A stretch of DNA of 64,000 bases from assembly GCF_001718195.1 (NCBI RefSeq), contig NZ_MCNV01000007.1:1-64000 (forward strand). The letters are read 5' to 3'. Made by a program: the position numbers and the translations under genes. This document shows, one piece after another, positions 27,736-36,149 of the stretch. Positions within the stretch are counted from its first letter, which is position 1. The number at the start of each line of letters is the position of its first letter. Source of the stretch: Paraburkholderia nodosa. GTDB taxonomy: Bacteria; Pseudomonadota; Gammaproteobacteria; Burkholderiales; Burkholderiaceae. The notes under the pieces were generated by a model, which ran no database searches, was not told where the DNA came from, and saw nothing but the letters and a program-made list of their open reading frames with translations.

Positions 27736-29130
27736 TCAGCAAGGCGTGGACGCGTTGCGGCGCGCATAGAAGAACCACGTCACCACCGCGCACACCACAT
27801 AGAAGCCGATGAAGCACACGAGCGCGCCGACCGGTGAGCCGGTCATGTCGAGCGACGAGCCAAAGCTCTTCGGAATGAAGAAGCCGCCGTACGCGCCCAT
27901 CGCGCCCGCGAAGCCGAGCACCGCCGCCGATTCCTTGCCCGCTTCGGCGAGCGCGCCGCGCTGTGCGTCATCACCCTTGCTCTTCGCGGCGCGTTGATGC
28001 TGCGTCAGGAAGATCACGGGAATCATGCGGAAGGTCGAACCGTTGCCGATGCCGGTGAGCGCGAACAGCACGACGAACATCGCGAGGAAGCCGGCGAAGC
28101 TGCCTTGTGCGCCGCCCAGCGCGCCGCCCGGCAGGAACGCGATCACGCCCATCACCGCGACGATCATCGCGAGGAAAGTCCACAGCGTGACTCGCGCGCC
28201 GCCGAGCTTGTCGGAGATCCAGCCGCCGACGGGGCGCGTGAGCGCGCCGGCGAGTGGCCCGAGGAAGGCCCATGCAGTCGGGTTGATGGCGGGAAACTCC
28301 GCCTTCGTGAGAAGCGCGAGGCCGGCCGAGAAACCGATGAACGAGCCGAACGTGCCGACATAGAGAAAACACATGATCCAGTTGTGCGCGCGGCGGAAGA
28401 TCACGGCCTGCTCGCTGAACGAGGCCTTCGCGTCGGCGATGTCGTTCATGCCGAACCACGCGGCGAACGACGAGACGACGATGAGCGGAATCCACACGAA
28501 GCCGGCGTTCTGCAGCCAGATGCTGTGCTCGACGCCGTCCTTCACGTAGGTGTGCCCGTCGCCGAGCAGGCCGGCGAACACGGCCGTCGAGATGACGATC
28601 GGCGTGACGAACTGCACGAGCGAGACGCCGAGGTTGCCGATGCCCGCATTGAGGCCGGTGGCGAAACCCTTGCGCGCCTTCGGGAAGAAGAAGCTGATGT
28701 TCGCCATCGACGAGCTGAAGTTCGCGCCGCCCAGACCGCACAGCAGGGCGAGCACGAGCAGCGTCGAATACGAGGTGGACGGATCGCGCAGCGCGAAGCC
28801 CATGCCGAAGGCCGGGATCAGCAGGCTCGCCGTGGAGATCGCCGTGAAGCGGCGGCCGCCGAAAATCGGCACGAGAAACGAATAGAAGATGCGCAGCGTG
28901 GCGCCCGAAAGCGCGGGCAACGCCGTGAGCCAGAAGAGTTCGTTCTTGGTGAAGTGAAAGCCGCCCTTGTCGAGATTGACGACCGTGACGCTCCACAGCG
29001 ACCACACCACGAACGCCAGCATCAGCGCGGGAATCGAAATCCACAGGTTACGGGTGGCGATCTGCTCGCCGGAAGCCTGCCAGAACCTGGCGTTCTCAGG
29101 CTCCCATTGGGTCAGGAGATACTTGGACAT
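27736..29130 (-). CDS. narK2: Nitrate/nitrite transporter, NNP family (second NarK)
   Basis: 464 aa, twelve-helix MFS protein of the nitrate/nitrite porter family. The nitrate signature in helix 5, 'GLNAGIGNLGVSLVQFVTP', is clear, and 'FFPKARKGFATG' precedes it. 'LCGLGGANFSSSMANISFFF' in helix 4 is also family-typical. Length and the long loop after helix 10 (acidic/basic, 'HQRAAKSKGDDAQRGALAEA') fit NarK2-type nitrate/nitrite antiporters. It lies 166 bp upstream of narG and 45 bp after the first narK gene, all on one strand. In some bacteria these two porters are fused; here they are separate. Confidence 0.92.
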   Translation of the reverse strand: MSKYLLTQWEPENARFWQASGEQIATRNLWISIPALMLAFVVWSLWSVTVVNLDKGGFHFTKNELFWLTALPALSGATLRIFYSFLVPIFGGRRFTAISTASLLIPAFGMGFALRDPSTSYSTLLVLALLCGLGGANFSSSMANISFFFPKARKGFATGLNAGIGNLGVSLVQFVTPIVISTAVFAGLLGDGHTYVKDGVEHSIWLQNAGFVWIPLIVVSSFAAWFGMNDIADAKASFSEQAVIFRRAHNWIMCFLYVGTFGSFIGFSAGLALLTKAEFPAINPTAWAFLGPLAGALTRPVGGWISDKLGGARVTLWTFLAMIVAVMGVIAFLPGGALGGAQGSFAGFLAMFVVLFALTGIGNGSTFRMIPVIFLTQHQRAAKSKGDDAQRGALAEAGKESAAVLGFAGAMGAYGGFFIPKSFGSSLDMTGSPVGALVCFIGFYVVCAVVTWFFYARRNASTPC

Positions 29131-29175
29131 GATTGTGCTCGTTCAGTAGGCGCCGCACGCGCGGCGCAAGTTGGA

Positions 29176-30501
29176 TCATTCGGAGTACGTGGTTTCCTTC
29201 GGCGCCGGCGGCGCGGCTCGAACCTTGTGCGCGAGCTTCGCGCTGCCGTGGGCGAGCGCTTCGGGGCGGAACGAAAAGTGCATGAACAGCAGGCTCACCA
29301 GGGTGGCGCCGAACATCAACATGAAGCAGGTGGTACGCACGCCCGTGAGGTCGACGAGCAGGCCGAACAAGATCGGCAGCACGAAGCCCGCGAGACCGCC
29401 CGCCAGCCCCACGACGCCGGAGACGGCGCCGATGTTGTCGGTGTACTCGTCGCCGATGAACTTGAAGACCGAGGCCTTGCCTACCGCCATCGCAATGCCG
29501 ACGACGAACATCAGCACCGTGTAGAACACCGGTCCGGTGCTGATATGCAGACCGAGCGGGCCATGCGCACTGTGGATCGTGAAGTCGGTCGGCGGGTAGC
29601 TCAGCAGGAAGAAGCACGCGAGCGCGACCCACATCACGGCCCACGTCGTGCGATAGGCGCCGTAGCGGTCGGAGAGCCAACCGCCTGCCGCACGCAGCAC
29701 GCCGCCGGGCAACGAGAAACACGCCGCGAGAAACGCAGCCTGCTCGATGCCGAAGCCGTACTGGTTTACGTAGTACTGCGGCATCCACAGCGACAGGCCG
29801 ACATAGCCGCCGAACACCACCGAGTAGTACTGCGCGTAGCGCAGCACACGCGGGTCGGCGAGCACGCGCAACTGGGCCGCCACGCTCTGCGTGCCAGGCA
29901 CGCGGTGCGCCGGGTGGCTCGCGGAGAACATCCAGAACAGCAGCGCAGTCACGAGCATCGCAACGGCGTAGACCTTGGGCACGATGGTCCACGTGCCGGC
30001 CGCGACAATCAGCACGGGCGCCACGAACTTGTTGAGCGCGGCGCCCGAATTGCCTGCGCCGAAGATGCCCATGGCGAGACCCTGGCGCGACTTCGGGAAC
30101 CAGCGCGCGACATAGGGCGTGCCCACCGAGAACGATGCGCCGGCGAACCCCACGAACAGGCCTAGCGTGAGGAATTGCCAAAGTTGCGTCGCGTACGAGA
30201 CGAGCCAGATCGGCACGATGGTCGCGAGCATGGTGATGAAGAAGACGATGCGCCCGCCGAAGCGGTCGGTCCAGATGCCGAGCGGAACGCGGGCGAGCGA
30301 GCCCGTGAGCACGGGCATCGCGGCAATCAGGCCGAATTCGGTATCGGTGAGGTGAAGCTGCTTTTTGAGCGGAATGCCGAGGATCGCGAACATCATCCAG
30401 ACGGCAAAGCAGATCGTGAACGCGAAGGTACTTGAACCCAGCACGCGCCAGGCACGGCTATCGGCGACAGGTTCCGCCTGCGGAGATGGGGCGGCTTTCA
30501 T
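29176..30501 (-). CDS. narK1: Nitrate/nitrite transporter, NNP family (first NarK)
   Basis: 441 aa, twelve-helix NNP-family porter. The helix 5 signature is 'GIFGAGNSGAALNKFVAPVL', with 'FAGASFSVGTPYVARWFPKS' before it. 'GIWTDRFGGRIVFF' in loop 2-3 is the MFS motif. By similarity of length and sequence it resembles NarK1-type proton/nitrate symporters, complementing NarK2 in bringing in nitrate to start respiration. It is the first gene of the nar transcript. Its leader carries a perfect 9-bp hairpin next to the ribosome-binding site (30510-30538) and a NarL-like heptamer further upstream. Confidence 0.92.
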   Translation of the reverse strand: MKAAPSPQAEPVADSRAWRVLGSSTFAFTICFAVWMMFAILGIPLKKQLHLTDTEFGLIAAMPVLTGSLARVPLGIWTDRFGGRIVFFITMLATIVPIWLVSYATQLWQFLTLGLFVGFAGASFSVGTPYVARWFPKSRQGLAMGIFGAGNSGAALNKFVAPVLIVAAGTWTIVPKVYAVAMLVTALLFWMFSASHPAHRVPGTQSVAAQLRVLADPRVLRYAQYYSVVFGGYVGLSLWMPQYYVNQYGFGIEQAAFLAACFSLPGGVLRAAGGWLSDRYGAYRTTWAVMWVALACFFLLSYPPTDFTIHSAHGPLGLHISTGPVFYTVLMFVVGIAMAVGKASVFKFIGDEYTDNIGAVSGVVGLAGGLAGFVLPILFGLLVDLTGVRTTCFMLMFGATLVSLLFMHFSFRPEALAHGSAKLAHKVRAAPPAPKETTYSE

Positions 30502-30509
30502 GAATTTCC

Positions 30510-30538
30510 CTCTTGTCGTTTAGTTGACGCGACAAGAG
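30510..30538 (-). promoter_or_regulatory. Perfect 9-bp inverted repeat at the narK1 ribosome-binding site
   Basis: CTCTTGTCG and CGACAAGAG flank 11 nt. In the mRNA the 3' arm ends AAGAG and runs directly into GGAAATTC-AUG, so the likely Shine-Dalgarno (AGAGGG) is half inside the stem. It could be a translational switch or a DNA operator. Confidence 0.5.
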
Positions 30539-30604
30539 TAGGAAAGACGAAAGGTGCGGGCTATTCTCCGCAGGGAGTGCGCGACGATGCGCCACTAGAA
30601 CTTA

Positions 30605-30611
30605 AGGAGTA
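30605..30611 (-). promoter_or_regulatory. NarL heptamer upstream of narK1
   Basis: TACTCCT on the minus strand fits the NarL consensus TACYYMT exactly, about 105 bp upstream of the narK1 start. One heptamer is weak evidence alone; the location in front of a nar operon raises it. No perfect FNR box (TTGAT-N4-ATCAA) was found nearby. Confidence 0.45.
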
Positions 30612-30644
30612 GTACCGCGGGAACGAGTTGGCGTGGAAGCGAAA

Positions 30645-30658
30645 TCGCATGCATGCGA
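30645..30658. promoter_or_regulatory. 14-bp perfect palindrome TCGCATGCATGCGA
   Basis: Self-complementary over 14 bp, located 144 bp upstream of the narK1 start. Its core GCATGCATGC is reminiscent of NsrR half-sites but does not match the full consensus. Role unknown. Confidence 0.35.
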
Positions 30659-30692
30659 ACGCGCCGGAGAGCAATAAGATTAGTCCGAGAAG

Positions 30693-30720
30693 CCGTAGCG
30701 TGTCATGAAACACGCTACGG
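30693..30720 (-). terminator. Strong hairpin downstream of purU
   Basis: CCGTAGCGTG and CACGCTACGG form a perfect 10-bp stem with an 8-nt loop, 29 bp past the purU stop. There is no T-run on either strand, so it may be a Rho-assisted end or an mRNA-stabilising structure. Confidence 0.5.
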
Positions 30721-30748
30721 CATGGTGTCGCACGCGATCAACCAAAGA

Positions 30749-31618
30749 TCAGCGGAACACCACCGTCTTGTGACCGTTGAGCACGATGCGATGCTCCACG
30801 TGCCACTTCACCGCGCGCGCGAGCGTCACGCACTCCACGTCGCGGCCGATGGCGGTGAGCTGATCCGGCGTCATGTTGTGATCCACGCGCTCGACTTCCT
30901 GCTCGATGATCGGCCCTTCGTCGAGATCGGACGTCACATAGTGCGCCGTGGCGCCGATCAGCTTCACGCCGCGATCGAACGCCTGGTAGTACGGCTTCGC
31001 ACCCTTGAAGCTCGGCAGGAACGAATGGTGGATGTTGATCGCGCGGCCTTCGAGCGCCTTGCAAAGCTGCGGCGAGAGGATCTGCATGTAGCGCGCGAGC
31101 ACCACCAGATCGACGCCTTCGCGGTTCACCACTTCGAGCACGCGCGCTTCCTGCGCGGCCTTGTCGGCCTCGGTGCCGCCGAGCAGCGGGAAGTGATGGA
31201 ACGGAATGTTGTAGCTCGCGGCGAGCTGATAGAAGTCCTTGTGATTCGAGATGATCGCTGGAATCTCGATAGGCAGCTGGCCGGTGCGATAGCGGAACAG
31301 CAGGTCGTTCAGGCAATGGCCGATCTTCGAGACCATGATGACGACGCGCGGCTTCACGTTCGCGTCATGCATCTCCCAGCGCATGCCGAACTCCTGCGCG
31401 AGCGGCTCGAACGCGCTGCGCAGACCGTCGAGGCCCGGGTCGCCGCCCACTTGCTGGAAGTGCACGCGCATGAAGAACTCGCCCGTGTGGCTGTCGCCGA
31501 ACTGGGCCGAGTCGAGAATATTGCTGCCGCGCTCGAACAGAAAGCCCGACACGGCGTGCACGATGCCAGGCCGGTCGGCGCACGACAGTTTGAGGATGAA
31601 GCTGTGATCGGTCGACAT
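30749..31618 (-). CDS. purU: Formyltetrahydrofolate deformylase
   Basis: 289 aa. It hydrolyses 10-formyl-THF to formate and THF, balancing one-carbon pools and supplying formate to PurT. An N-terminal ACT domain (about 5-85, 'KLSCADRPGIVHAVSGFLFE') is followed by a formyltransferase-fold catalytic domain with 'ISNHKDFYQLA', 'HHSFLPSFKGAKPYYQAF' and 'ATAHYVTSDLDEGPII', containing the catalytic N-H-D set. ATG 31618 gives the family N-terminus 'MSTDHSFILKL'; seven further in-frame codons exist upstream. It appears monocistronic, with a 10-bp hairpin behind it. Confidence 0.96.
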   Translation of the reverse strand: MSTDHSFILKLSCADRPGIVHAVSGFLFERGSNILDSAQFGDSHTGEFFMRVHFQQVGGDPGLDGLRSAFEPLAQEFGMRWEMHDANVKPRVVIMVSKIGHCLNDLLFRYRTGQLPIEIPAIISNHKDFYQLAASYNIPFHHFPLLGGTEADKAAQEARVLEVVNREGVDLVVLARYMQILSPQLCKALEGRAINIHHSFLPSFKGAKPYYQAFDRGVKLIGATAHYVTSDLDEGPIIEQEVERVDHNMTPDQLTAIGRDVECVTLARAVKWHVEHRIVLNGHKTVVFR

Positions 31619-31692
31619 GACCTTGGTAACTCCCGTCAAGACTTGGTGTTGCTAAAAGGGCTTTGGGCTTTGCTAAAAGAACCGGCGCCCTT

Positions 31693-32577
31693 TCACAGCG
31701 TCGGCGGTTCGAAGATCGCGGCAATGCCCTCGCACGCGTCTTCGTCTATCCATCGGCGGCGCAGCAGGCAGTCGAGCGTCGCAAGGCTCGCGTCTACCGT
31801 CATCGCGCCCTCCTCGATCCAGCGCGCGGCTTCGTCGATGCGTGCGAGGCGATGCTCGCCCACTTCGCCGTCCTGGTTGTGCGGCACGAAATCGGCCGGG
31901 AGCACGAGATCGTAGATGAAGATCTGCTCAGCCTGCGTGCCCTCTGGCAGCGACTGCAGCACGTGCACGGTGCGGCCCGCGCGCGCCTCGCGCGCCAGCT
32001 CCTCGGCAATGCCCGCCTCTTCCCAGCATTCCTTCACGAGCGTGGCCTCGATACCGAAGCCCCAGCCGATGCCGCCCGCCACGACGTTGTCCAGCATGCC
32101 GGGGTCGGTGGCCTTGGTATCACTGCGCCGCGCGATCCACAATTGCGGCGCGCCGGGCGCGCCTACGCCGGCCGCACCGGAATCTGCGTATTCTACGACG
32201 CCGTTCAGATGAACCGCGTACGTCATCGTGCCGAAAAAGCGCGAGGCCGCACGTTCGATAAAGGCGAGCGGCGGCGCATCGAAGGTGTTGCGGATCGCGT
32301 AGGTTTCGTTGCGCCAGCCCGGAATGTGCCCTTGCGCCGCGAGTGCGCCGATCACCGAACCGAGCGCGGCGCTGCGTGCATCGACGCTGTCGAAGTGCGG
32401 GGCGAGCGTCACGCGGGCGCTATCCGCATCGCCGTCGATTTCGAACACGTCGGGCCAGCGTGCGAGCCGCGCCACGTCGTTCTCGCGTATCCAGCCCACG
32501 CGCTCGTCACCGATGTGAAACGGCAGATGCGCGCCGGCATCGAAGCGTCGCGCGTCGATAATGCAAGGCAAGCTCAT
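31693..32577 (-). CDS. Nudix hydrolase with DUF4743 N-terminal domain, 294 aa
   Basis: The N-terminal DUF4743-like region (about 1-120) is followed by a Nudix fold. The Nudix helix reads 'ATLVKECWEEAGI', keeping the metal-binding E-x2-EE core with lysine replacing the usual arginine. The first glutamate of the classic GX5E part is replaced by phenylalanine in 'GGIGWGFGIE'. Relatives include the thiamine-pyrophosphate-type Nudix enzymes (TNR3/YJR142W family) that act on damaged thiamine derivatives, but the substrate here is inferred only from family resemblance. It lies 18 bp downstream of the LysE-family gene, so the two probably share a transcript. Confidence 0.85.
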   Translation of the reverse strand: MSLPCIIDARRFDAGAHLPFHIGDERVGWIRENDVARLARWPDVFEIDGDADSARVTLAPHFDSVDARSAALGSVIGALAAQGHIPGWRNETYAIRNTFDAPPLAFIERAASRFFGTMTYAVHLNGVVEYADSGAAGVGAPGAPQLWIARRSDTKATDPGMLDNVVAGGIGWGFGIEATLVKECWEEAGIAEELAREARAGRTVHVLQSLPEGTQAEQIFIYDLVLPADFVPHNQDGEVGEHRLARIDEAARWIEEGAMTVDASLATLDCLLRRRWIDEDACEGIAAIFEPPTL

Positions 32578-32595
32578 CGATCAGGACTCCATGGA

Positions 32596-33210
32596 TCAGT
32601 CGCGCAGGGCGACGCGTATGCCGATGGCGATGAAGGTGATGCCGGCGAGGCGGTCGAGCCACACGCCCGCGCGCGGGCGGCGCTTCAGCCAGCCGCCGAT
32701 CGTGCCCGCGCACAGCCCGAAGAGGGAGAACACGACGACCGTCTGCGCCATGAACACGAGGCCGAGCTCGAGCATCTGCAGCGTGACGGGCTGCGCGCCA
32801 TGCGGGTCGACGAACTGCGGCAGGAACACGACGAAGAACAGCGTCACCTTCGGGTTCATGATGTTGCCGAGCACGCTCTGGCGAAAGATCGCGGAGAGCG
32901 GCTGGCGCGGCTTGTCGCCGGCGGCGGCGAGGCCCTGGCTGCGCAGCGCCTTCACGCCGATCCACACGAGATACGCGGCGCCCGCGAGCTTGAGGATCTG
33001 GAATGCGAGCGGCGAAGAACGCAGCACGGCGGCCACGCCGAGTGCCGCGAGCGTGGTGTGGAACGTCACGCCCGCGGCGAAACCCAGCGCGGCCACGAGG
33101 CCGGCGGCGCGGCCCTGCGAAATGCCGCGCGCGAGCACCTGGAGATTGTCGGGACCGGGCGCGAACGTGATGGCGATGGAGGTGGCGAGAAAGAGCGCGA
33201 AATTCGGCAT
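32596..33210 (-). CDS. LysE/RhtB-family amino-acid exporter, 204 aa
   Basis: Six hydrophobic helices. The family motif in the first loop, 'FAPGPDNLQVLARGISQGRA' (about 16-35), is followed by 'GLVAALGFAAGVTFHTTLAA'. Central 'GNIMNPKVTLFFVVFLPQFV' is the second conserved LysE block. It probably exports an amino acid or homoserine-lactone-like metabolite across the inner membrane. Length is standard. Its neighbours are apt upstream and a Nudix gene downstream on the same strand; these give no clear clue to substrate. Confidence 0.88.
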   Translation of the reverse strand: MPNFALFLATSIAITFAPGPDNLQVLARGISQGRAAGLVAALGFAAGVTFHTTLAALGVAAVLRSSPLAFQILKLAGAAYLVWIGVKALRSQGLAAAGDKPRQPLSAIFRQSVLGNIMNPKVTLFFVVFLPQFVDPHGAQPVTLQMLELGLVFMAQTVVVFSLFGLCAGTIGGWLKRRPRAGVWLDRLAGITFIAIGIRVALRD

Positions 33211-33245
33211 GAGATCGACTCGTGACGGTGGGCGTTCGGGTTGTT

Positions 33246-33812
33246 TCAGTGGCCGCCGAAGGCGGTCACGGTGAAGAGCGGCAGACCGGCATCGGTGAGC
33301 AGCCTCGAGCCGCCCAGATCCGGCAGGTCGATGATCGCGGCGCCCTCCACCACGCTCGCGCCGAGGCGTTCGAGCAGCAGCTTGCCGGCCATCATGGTGC
33401 CGCCGGTGGCGATCAGGTCGTCGACGATCACGACGCGGTCGCCCTTGCTGCAGGCATCCTCGTGAATCTCGACGGTCGCTTCGCCGTATTCGAGCTTGTA
33501 GGTCTCGGAAACCGTCTTGTACGGCAGCTTGCCGATCTTGCGGATCGGAATGAAGCCAACGTTCAGCTCATACGCGACGATCGGCCCGATGATGAAACCG
33601 CGCGCGTCGAGCCCGGCCACGTAGTCGAGCTTCGCATCGACATAGCGCTCGACGAACAGGTCGATCAGCACGCGCAGGCCCTTCGGATGGCCGATGAGCG
33701 GCGTGATATCGCGGAACTGCACTCCCGGCGCAGGCCAGTCGGGCACCGTGCGGATCAGGCTGTTCACGAACTGGGCGGCTTCAGCGCTCGGGTTCGCAGG
33801 TGCGTTGGACAT
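33246..33812 (-). CDS. apt: Adenine phosphoribosyltransferase
   Basis: 188 aa. It salvages adenine to AMP using PRPP. The PRPP-binding loop '[14 protein letters not shown]' lies at 127-140, the hood residues in '[14 protein letters not shown]' (33-46) and the flexible catalytic loop around '[16 protein letters not shown]'. All conserved features of type I phosphoribosyltransferases are present and length is normal. It is transcribed toward the LysE and Nudix genes. PRPP is supplied by prs elsewhere in this window (51644-52600). Confidence 0.96.
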   Translation of the reverse strand: MSNAPANPSAEAAQFVNSLIRTVPDWPAPGVQFRDITPLIGHPKGLRVLIDLFVERYVDAKLDYVAGLDARGFIIGPIVAYELNVGFIPIRKIGKLPYKTVSETYKLEYGEATVEIHEDACSKGDRVVIVDDLIATGGTMMAGKLLLERLGASVVEGAAIIDLPDLGGSRLLTDAGLPLFTVTAFGGH

Positions 33813-33908
33813 GATTTCTCCGGGTAATGACCAGACAAGAACGGTAGAGTTATTTAAACGGGGCTGGACCGCTTGGCGCGGTCTCGCGATTGCGCGAACG
33901 ACGGCGTA

Positions 33909-35924
33909 TCAGACCGCCGCCGCGCCCGCACCGGCCGCGCCCGGCTTGCGATGCCGCGAAAGCCGCTCCTCGGCCTGCGCGAGCTGCTCGGGCAGGCCGC
34001 GCAGCACGACGATGTCGGCCTCGCGCAGTTTGGTCGATGGGTCCGGTTCCACACCGCGAATGCCGTGCCGGCGGATCGCCGTCACCTCGACGCCAAGCTC
34101 GTACAGGCCCAGTTCCGCGAGCGTGCGGCCCACGGCGTCGGCGCGCTCGTCGACCGGTACGGATTGTAGCCGCACCTGCTCGTGACCGTCCTCGCCCACA
34201 TCGTCGGTACCGTGGAAGTAGCCGCGCAGGAGGCTGTAACGTTCGTCGCGCAGTTCCTCCACGCGGCGCACCACGCGCCGCATCGGCACGCCCATCAGCA
34301 CCAGCATGTGCGAGGCGAGCATCAGGCTGCCTTCCACGATTTCCGGAATCACCTCGGTCGCGCCCGCGGCGAGCAGGCGTTCGAGATCGGCGTCGTCCAC
34401 CGTGCGCACGATCACGGGCAAGGTGGGCTCCAGTTCGTGAATGTGATGGAGCACGCGAAACGCCGATTGCGTATTGGCGTACGTGATCGCCACCGCGGCC
34501 GCGCGGTGGATGCCCGCCGCGACAAGCGATTCGCGCCGCGCGGCGTCGCCGAACACCACCGACTCGCCCGCCGCCGCAGCCGCCGCGACGCGGTCCGGGT
34601 CGAGGTCGAGCGCGACGTACGAAAGGCCTTCGTATTCGAGCATGCGCGCGAGATTCTGCCCTGCACGGCCGTAGCCGCACACGATCACATGGCCGCTTTG
34701 CTTGATGCTTTGCGTGGCGATGCGCGTCATCATCAGCGACTGCTGCATCCATTCCGTCGAAGAGAGGCGCAGTACGATGCGGTCGGCGTTCTGAATCAGG
34801 AACGGTGCGGCGAGCATCGACAGCAGCATGGCCGCGAGGATCGCCTGGAGCAGCGTGGCGTCGACCAGATGCTTGTCGAGAATGAGGTTCAGCAGCACGA
34901 AGCCGAACTCGCCGGCCTGCGCGAGACCGAGACCCGTGCGCATGGCCACGCCCGGCGAGGCGCCGAAAATACGCGTGAGCGCCGTGATGAGCACGGCCTT
35001 CATCACGACCGGCCCGAGGAAGAACGCCGCCACCATGATGGGGTGCTGCCAGATCACGTGCGGGTTGAGCAGCATGCCCGTGGTCACGAAGAAGAGGCCG
35101 AGCAGCACGTCGCGAAACGGCTTGATGTCCTCTTCCACCTGGTGCCTGTACGGCGTCTCGGCGATCAGCATGCCCGCGATGAACGCGCCGAGCGCGAGCG
35201 AGAGGCCGAACTTGTCGGTGATGAACGCGGCGCCCAGCGTGACGAGCAGCACGTTGAGCACGAACAGCTCCTGCGAGCGGCGGCGGGCGACCACGTTGAA
35301 CCAGCGCGTCATGAACTTCTGGCCGACGATGAGCAGAATGCCGAGCGCGAGCACGATCTTCACGGCCGCCGTGCCGAGCGACTCGACGAGCGACGCCGAC
35401 GAGCCGCCGAACGCCGCGATCACGATGAGAAGCGGCACCACGGCAAGATCCTGGAAGAGCAGCACGCCCAGAATGTTGCGGCCATGCTCCGATTCGATCT
35501 CGAGCCGCTCGGAAAGCATCTTGCTGACGATGGCCGTCGACGACATGGCGAGCGCGCCGCCCAGCGCCACGCAGGCCTGCCACGTGATATGCACCCACGG
35601 TTCCAGCACGAGCCCGAGCAGGAGTGCCACGACGATCGTGCCCATCACCTGCGAAAGCCCGAGTCCGAACACGGCGTGGCGCATGGCGCGCAGCTTCGAG
35701 AGCGAGAACTCGAGGCCGATGGAGAACATCAGGAACACGACGCCGAACTCGGCCAGGTTCTGCGCGCCGTGCGTGTCCGGCACGATGCCGAGCGAGCGCG
35801 GGCCCACGAGAATGCCCACCGTGAGGTAGCCGAGCATCGGCGGCAGATTCAGATAACGAAACAGCACGACGCCAACCACCGAGGCGAGCAGCAGGAACAG
35901 CGTCATTTCCAGCGGGGAGATCAT
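33909..35924 (-). CDS. CPA2-family cation:proton antiporter, KefB/YbaL-like, 671 aa
   Basis: The N-terminal sodium/proton-exchanger domain has about 12 helices (residues 5-390; 'YLTVGILVGPRSLGIVPDTH' early in the protein). A TrkA-N/RCK Rossmann domain starts at 'HVIVCGYGRAGQNLARML' (about 418), and a TrkA-C domain covers about 590-655. The domain order matches YbaL/KefB-type potassium or glutathione-gated efflux systems, which protect against electrophiles or regulate cytoplasmic pH. No KefF/KefG ancillary protein gene is adjacent, which favours a YbaL-like assignment. It is divergent from kdsD, with 225 bp between. Confidence 0.9.
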   Translation of the reverse strand: MISPLEMTLFLLLASVVGVVLFRYLNLPPMLGYLTVGILVGPRSLGIVPDTHGAQNLAEFGVVFLMFSIGLEFSLSKLRAMRHAVFGLGLSQVMGTIVVALLLGLVLEPWVHITWQACVALGGALAMSSTAIVSKMLSERLEIESEHGRNILGVLLFQDLAVVPLLIVIAAFGGSSASLVESLGTAAVKIVLALGILLIVGQKFMTRWFNVVARRRSQELFVLNVLLVTLGAAFITDKFGLSLALGAFIAGMLIAETPYRHQVEEDIKPFRDVLLGLFFVTTGMLLNPHVIWQHPIMVAAFFLGPVVMKAVLITALTRIFGASPGVAMRTGLGLAQAGEFGFVLLNLILDKHLVDATLLQAILAAMLLSMLAAPFLIQNADRIVLRLSSTEWMQQSLMMTRIATQSIKQSGHVIVCGYGRAGQNLARMLEYEGLSYVALDLDPDRVAAAAAAGESVVFGDAARRESLVAAGIHRAAAVAITYANTQSAFRVLHHIHELEPTLPVIVRTVDDADLERLLAAGATEVIPEIVEGSLMLASHMLVLMGVPMRRVVRRVEELRDERYSLLRGYFHGTDDVGEDGHEQVRLQSVPVDERADAVGRTLAELGLYELGVEVTAIRRHGIRGVEPDPSTKLREADIVVLRGLPEQLAQAEERLSRHRKPGAAGAGAAAV

Positions 35925-36135
35925 CGTGTGAAGCGTCCTCGTTCGTCTGCGTCGTTACCGGCGATGCAAATTCTGCCCCGCGCCGGGTCAATGATCGACG
36001 CCAGGGCGGCTAAGGCCTGTTTACATGAATAACGGGCTAAATGGGAAGGGCTACGGAGAAACGGCTGGGCAAGCCCGGCGGCTCGCGCACGGGGTTTTGG
36101 CGCTGGGGGCGCCGGCGCGGCGCGCAGACGCCTTT

Positions 36136-36141
36136 GCTATA
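36136..36141 (+). promoter_or_regulatory. -10 hexamer TATACT very close to the kdsD start
   Basis: TATACT ends 8 bp before the kdsD ATG. A transcript starting at the normal distance would begin at or within 2 nt of the AUG and would be leaderless or nearly so. No Shine-Dalgarno precedes the ATG. No good -35 is present at 16-18 bp spacing. Confidence 0.45.
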
Positions 36142-36149
36142 CTCCGCGG

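Noticed and set aside
23964..27812. 1282-codon open frame on the plus strand opposite narG
   Set aside because: Shadow frame produced by strong GC3 bias in narG. Repetitive Arg/His/Val composition, no ribosome-binding site, no motifs.
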